Part shown: piece by piece, positions 61,041-64,000 of the stretch
How the letters are laid out: each line of letters starts with the position of its first letter
How positions within the stretch are numbered: position 1 is the stretch's first letter
Origin: Phymatolithon calcareum
Lineage: Eukaryota > Rhodophyta > Florideophyceae > Hapalidiales
Direction of reading: 5' to 3'
DNA: 64,000 nucleotides
Assembly (NCBI GenBank): GCA_977006965.1
Contig: OZ345374.1
Location: 1,612,001-1,676,000 of the forward strand
Translations under genes and position numbers: made by a program
The notes under the pieces: generated by a model
Database searches by the model: none
What the model was told of the DNA's origin: nothing
What the model saw: only the letters and a program-made list of their open reading frames with translations

Positions 61041-61260
61041 CGTCACATAGACACTAGGGGTCCTCTAAATGTTCCTGATATGGATCCATTCCGGGTACTC
61101 GCGTATCTGCTTCGCGCTAGTACTGCTGCACACCACTCCACGGCGACATCCGTGTGCCCTTTGCGGAACGTTAATTCAACTCTTGCTTGTGACAGGACTC
61201 GAACCGGCGACCTCAACATTCCTGCCTGTATCATACCGAAATATGCGCACAGGTGCGCAT
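61041..61260 (-). mobile_element. SINE copy 2, damaged
   Basis: Matches the body and B box (GGTTCGAGTCC on the minus strand, near 61205-61195) of the SINE at 3930-4213, including the GGATCCATTC[TC]GGGTACTC block. It lacks the A-box half and the (AAAC)n tail; the 5' half is replaced by a fold-back palindrome at 61232-61271. Confidence 0.75.
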
Positions 61261-61271
61261 ATTTCGGTATG
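61232..61271. repeat. Perfect 19-bp fold-back palindrome
   Basis: CATACCGAAATATGCGCAC and its complement flank AG. In the intact SINE only the inner GCGCAC-AG-GTGCGC is present, so the outer part looks like copied-back strand at a SINE/LINE junction. Confidence 0.85.
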
Positions 61272-62095
61272 GAAAATCCTGATGCATATTTCAGGGTGGA
61301 ATCCACTGATATTAACGCCACTCTGCCTTAGTTTGTGGATGCATCCAACCGCATTCCGCACTCTCGACATTGCTGTATCGTCTGTAACTCCAGTGTTGTT
61401 CATACTAATGCCCAGGTAGGAAAGTCTCCACGCTTGGTGTAGCTCTTTTCTGGCAAGCATGAACTTTTGCTTAGGTAACTCCTTGTACTTAAGCACTTCG
61501 CTCTTTCCTGGCTTTGTGTTCCATGCCTTAGAAATTTCGTCTGGCGACTCCGTGGCTATGTCCAGTAGCCTTCGTAACCCTTTCGCAATCTTGGCGTGTA
61601 GAAGCACATCGTCCGCAAATAACTGAACTGACTGCTCGGAGAGAGTTCCTGTAACTTTTCCAGCAGGATCGGCAAACGTATCCATGAATATGTTATAAAG
61701 GCACGGGCTTAATGGGGACTCTTGTGGAACACCTCTGTCGATAATGCACCATGTTTGTGATTCGCCCCCTGCGGATGTGATCCACGACGGCTTCAGCACG
61801 TAGGCTACCATCCGAGTAATATGCATCGGCAATTTGGTGGTCAGTCGCTCCATGACGATGTCCCTTGAGACACTATCATAGGCTGCAGATAGGTCGAGGA
61901 CTGCAACATAAGGATGCCCACTTCTCATAGTATTGTTTGCCCGGAGTATGGCCAGATACGTGCTCTTATCCCTCCGGAAACCAAGCTGTGCCTTGTTGAT
62001 GCGGTAGTGCTCTCTAATGTAAGAGTCGAGTGCTGAATCGACAATCTTTCTGTCTTGGCTTAGTAAGGAAATGGGTCGCTGTGTACGTACAATGT
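61272..62095 (-). pseudogene. LINE reverse transcriptase fragment, copy 3
   Basis: The minus frame runs from about 62095 ('RPISLLSQDRKIVDSALDS', 'QLGFRRDKSTYLAILRAN') through the ATG at 61928, VAVLDLSAAYD, 'DRGVPQESPLSP' (Gly replaced by Glu in the usual PQGSP), the catalytic LFADDVLL box and 'LSYLGISMNNTG'. It then runs into SINE sequence with no stop. The 5' part is truncated. The catalytic Asp pair is present, but the GVPQG change and truncation make activity unlikely. Confidence 0.85.
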
Positions 62096-62438
62096 ATACG
62101 TCAGTGCATGCATAGAGCAGCCTCCTGCACCAGTCTAGGAATTGTGTTTTTGTTCATGAAGCAGAGACGAGTCCGACACTTCTGATGTTGTTCTTCATTA
62201 TGTCAGGAATACTGTAGATACAAATTATATTTAAGAAAAGGATCCCTTCATTCGGCAAGCTGGAGAAGAAAATAATTTATTCGAGAATCGCTATCGTGAG
62301 AAATGAATAATTTTGAACAAATTATTATTTAAAAATGATTTAAAAAATATTTAAATATGAATATATTTTTGACAGTGTCTGCTCCATGCCACACTAAATA
62401 GATGGGCGGGACAATACTCTCGAACACGCACAATAATA
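62096..62438. other. AT-rich spacer
   Basis: 62220-62390 is AT-rich with AATAATTT/AAATTATT motifs, possibly another MITE interior; ends not resolved. No ORF. Confidence 0.4.
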
Positions 62439-62761
62439 ACAGAATTGATTCTAATAATAACTAATACACACCGTTTGCACGCACATCCCCTCGGCGTGAG
62501 GGGAAGGTGGTGAGGTGACTAACTTATAAGCCATTGCTAATGCTCTGAAGAGCTGCCTAGGGAACCCATTCCTCAGGTGCCATGATTATAGTTTCGATAT
62601 GTGTTCTCCGTCCGAATCACTTACTGTTCGGCCAACTACGATTGAAGAACAAGCTCGATTAAGACTGCTGACGACAACTGGTCGTGCACAGCAGCTCAGA
62701 GCATCTCAACGATGATTGCCAGATGATTGCCAGATGATTGATAAGCCGCGAAACTCACCGC

Positions 62762-62950
62762 ATGGCAACGTCAGAGCCTGTGAGACGCTATTGTGGAACC
62801 CGGTACTATTGGCATTGAAAACATTCGCTAATGGCTATGAATAGGACGATATCCAAAAGTTACCCCGTGGCAAGGACCGAGCCTCTGAGACGATATCGTG
62901 GAATCCGTTGCTATAGCCATTCGCTCAGGGCTATGAATATAACGATATCC
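62762..62950 (+). repeat. Tandem-duplicated upstream module (left arm)
   Basis: 62762-62854 and 62867-62950 are imperfect direct copies sharing GGCAACG/GGCAAGG, GAGCCT.TGAGACG, TATCGTGGAA-like and GGCTATGAATA..ACGATATCC. They end about 45 bp before the TATA box. The same pair recurs inverted at 63489-63677. An 11-bp repeat GATGATTGCCA (62711-62732) precedes it. Confidence 0.7.
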
Positions 62951-62995
62951 CTCATACTTGCGCATGTATTTTCCAAGCCCGCAACTTACCTTCGC

Positions 62996-63003
62996 TATAT
63001 AAG
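62996..63003 (+). promoter_or_regulatory. TATA box, left arm gene
   Basis: TATATAAG lies 46 bp before the ATG at 63049; the mirror copy is at 63436-63443. Confidence 0.65.
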
Positions 63004-63048
63004 ACTTCGATACCAACATATCCAGACGTGAGGCAACCCAAACCAAGA

Positions 63049-63444
63049 ATGGCGTCCGTAAGTTTTGCTTTTATCGCCATTATTTGGCTGATGTTGGCAC
63101 CTCCAGTTGGTGAACATGATCTTGACAAGAATGCCGCTACCAACAACGGGAATCTCTACAATCCGGTTTCTTTTCACATCTTTCGTAAGGACAACGGCCT
63201 TTGCGGCGACCCCCTCAATAAACTTTCTCCGCGTTCACATGTTGTCTTGACGAAAGTTGCGAAAAGAAACTGGATTGTAGAAATGTCCGTTGTTGTTGGA
63301 AGCGGCATTCTTGTGAAGATCAAGCTCACCGACTTGAGAAGCCAACATAAGCCAAATAACGGCGATAAAAGCAAAACTTACGGACGCCATTCTTGGTTTG
63401 GGTTGCCTCACGTCTGGATATGTTGGTATCGAAGTCTTATATAG
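63049..63444 (+). CDS. Small secreted protein, left palindrome copy
   Basis: 131 aa from the ATG at 63049. The first ~20 residues (MASVSFAFIAIIWLMLAPP) form a clear signal peptide. About 35 residues of Asn-rich mature sequence follow ('KNAATNNGNLYNPVSF'), paralogous to the right-arm gene. The frame then runs through the palindrome centre and the antisense of the other copy, which is probably not conserved protein. The biologically meaningful part may be only the first ~50 residues. Family not recognised. Confidence 0.6.
   Translation: MASVSFAFIAIIWLMLAPPVGEHDLDKNAATNNGNLYNPVSFHIFRKDNGLCGDPLNKLSPRSHVVLTKVAKRNWIVEMSVVVGSGILVKIKLTDLRSQHKPNNGDKSKTYGRHSWFGLPHVWICWYRSLI
63235..63390 (-). CDS. Small secreted peptide, right palindrome copy
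   Basis: 51 aa, minus strand, ATG at 63390 mirroring 63049 exactly; stop TGA at 63237-63235. The signal peptide differs by one residue in the first 17 (Ile to Val). The mature part (GELDLHKNAASNNNGHFYNP, then VSFRNFRQDNM) differs at about 10 of 34 positions from the left copy and has one extra Asn codon. It is convergent with, and antisense to, the left gene's 3' part. No family recognised. Confidence 0.6.
   Translation of the reverse strand: MASVSFAFIAVIWLMLASQVGELDLHKNAASNNNGHFYNPVSFRNFRQDNM
63436..63443 (-). promoter_or_regulatory. TATA box, right arm gene
   Basis: TATATAAG on the minus strand, 46 bp before the ATG at 63390; identical context to the left arm. It overlaps the stop codon of the left-arm frame. 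Confidence 0.65.
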
Positions 63445-64000
63445 CGAAGGTAAGTTGCGGGCTTGGAAAATACATGCGCAAGTATGAGGGATATCGTTAT
63501 ATTCATAGCCCTGAGCGAATGGCTATAGCAACGGATTCCACGATATCGTCTCAGAGGCTCGGTCCTTGCCACGGGGTAACTTTTGGATATCGTCCTATTC
63601 ATAGCCATTAGCGAATGTTTTCAATGCCAATAGTACCGGGTTCCACAATAGCGTCTCACAGGCTCTGACGTTGCCATGCGGTGAGTTTCGCGGCTTATCA
63701 ATCATCTGGCAATCATCTGGCAATCATCGTTGAGATGCTCTGAGCTGCTGTGCACGACCAGTTGTCGTCAGCAGTCTTAATCGAGCTTGTTCTTCAATCG
63801 TAGTTGGCCGAACAGTAAGTGATTCGGACGGAGAACACATATCGAAACTATAATCATGGCACCTGAGGAATGGGTTCCCTAGGCAGCTCTTCAGAGCATT
63901 AGCAATGGCTTATAAGTTAGTCACCTCACCACCTTCCCCTCACGCCGAGGGGATGTGCGTGCAAACGGTGTGTATTAGTTATTATTAGAATCAATTCTGT

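Larger units (their letters stand above)
62439..64000. repeat. Giant inverted repeat, at least 1.56 kb
   Basis: 62439-63078 and 63361-64000 are reverse complements over 640 bp with no mismatch found on reading line by line. Inside, 63079 to about 63200 and its partner are about 86% alike, and about 50 bp at the centre (63219/63220) is unpaired. The window ends while the arm is still paired, so the true length is greater. Each arm holds a tandem-duplicated upstream module, a TATA box and a small secreted-peptide gene. Confidence 0.95.

Noticed and set aside
62220-62390. AT-rich MITE
   Set aside because: Possible weak ends (ACTGT/ACAGT) do not extend and no target duplication is visible.
62439-64000. 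Palindrome as a sequencing or assembly artefact (unsplit hairpin read)
   Set aside because: The inner 130 bp differs by about 14% between arms with a reading-frame-preserving codon insertion, which a copied read would not produce. Still worth confirming with spanning reads.

Overview
This 64 kb window reads as nuclear DNA of a photosynthetic eukaryote, most likely a multicellular red alga (inference). The support is a set of compact, mostly intronless genes of clearly eukaryotic type (fused DHFR-thymidylate synthase, eIF3k, MRD1/RBM19, TRM6, NDUFAF2, class I ribonucleotide reductase) together with an organellar HSP90 and other proteins whose N-termini carry an early Phe, as red-algal plastid transit peptides do. 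Only one gene, ARMT1-like, needs introns (two short GT-AG introns). There are no bacterial operons, rRNA genes, canonical tRNA genes or CRISPR arrays.

Layout. 1-7.2 kb is a graveyard of non-LTR retrotransposons (LINEs with AP-endonuclease-like and reverse transcriptase parts, minus strand), with a hAT-type MITE (1002-1328, 8-bp target duplication) and a tRNA-derived SINE (3930-4213, 12-13 bp target duplication). 8.0-42.5 kb is a gene-dense island: an LPMO-like secreted protein, DHFR-TS, a small coiled-coil protein, a nuclear coiled-coil protein, plastid HSP90C, NDUFAF2, a membrane-anchored protein, a bromodomain-Tudor protein, MRD1, TRM6, ARMT1, a plastid membrane protein, ribonucleotide reductase R1, an SDR, a secreted Hint-domain protein, eIF3k, a TrpD-like phosphoribosyltransferase and a low-complexity protein. 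Neighbouring genes mostly alternate strand, giving short divergent promoters and convergent 3' ends. 42.7-49.9 kb is repeat-rich: a dispersed repeat (R1) and several 5'-truncated LINE tails. 49.9-53.9 kb is one intronless 4 kb gene for a membrane protein with C-terminal Sel1-like repeats. 54-62 kb returns to nested repeats: a second R1 copy split by at least three insertions, then LINE and SINE relics.

The most unusual feature is at the right edge. From 62439 to the window end lies a giant inverted repeat with 640-bp arms that I read as identical, each with a TATA box. The arms drive two convergent copies of a small signal-peptide gene whose mature parts have diverged to about 86% nucleotide identity. 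The outer arms look homogenised while the secreted part varies.

Functionally the gene island mixes housekeeping roles: dNTP supply (DHFR-TS and RNR R1, the latter with three E2F-like sites upstream), ribosome, tRNA and translation functions (MRD1, TRM6, eIF3k), organelle maintenance (HSP90C, NDUFAF2) and extracellular proteins (LPMO-like, Hint). I see no sign that they form a co-regulated cluster beyond shared divergent promoters.
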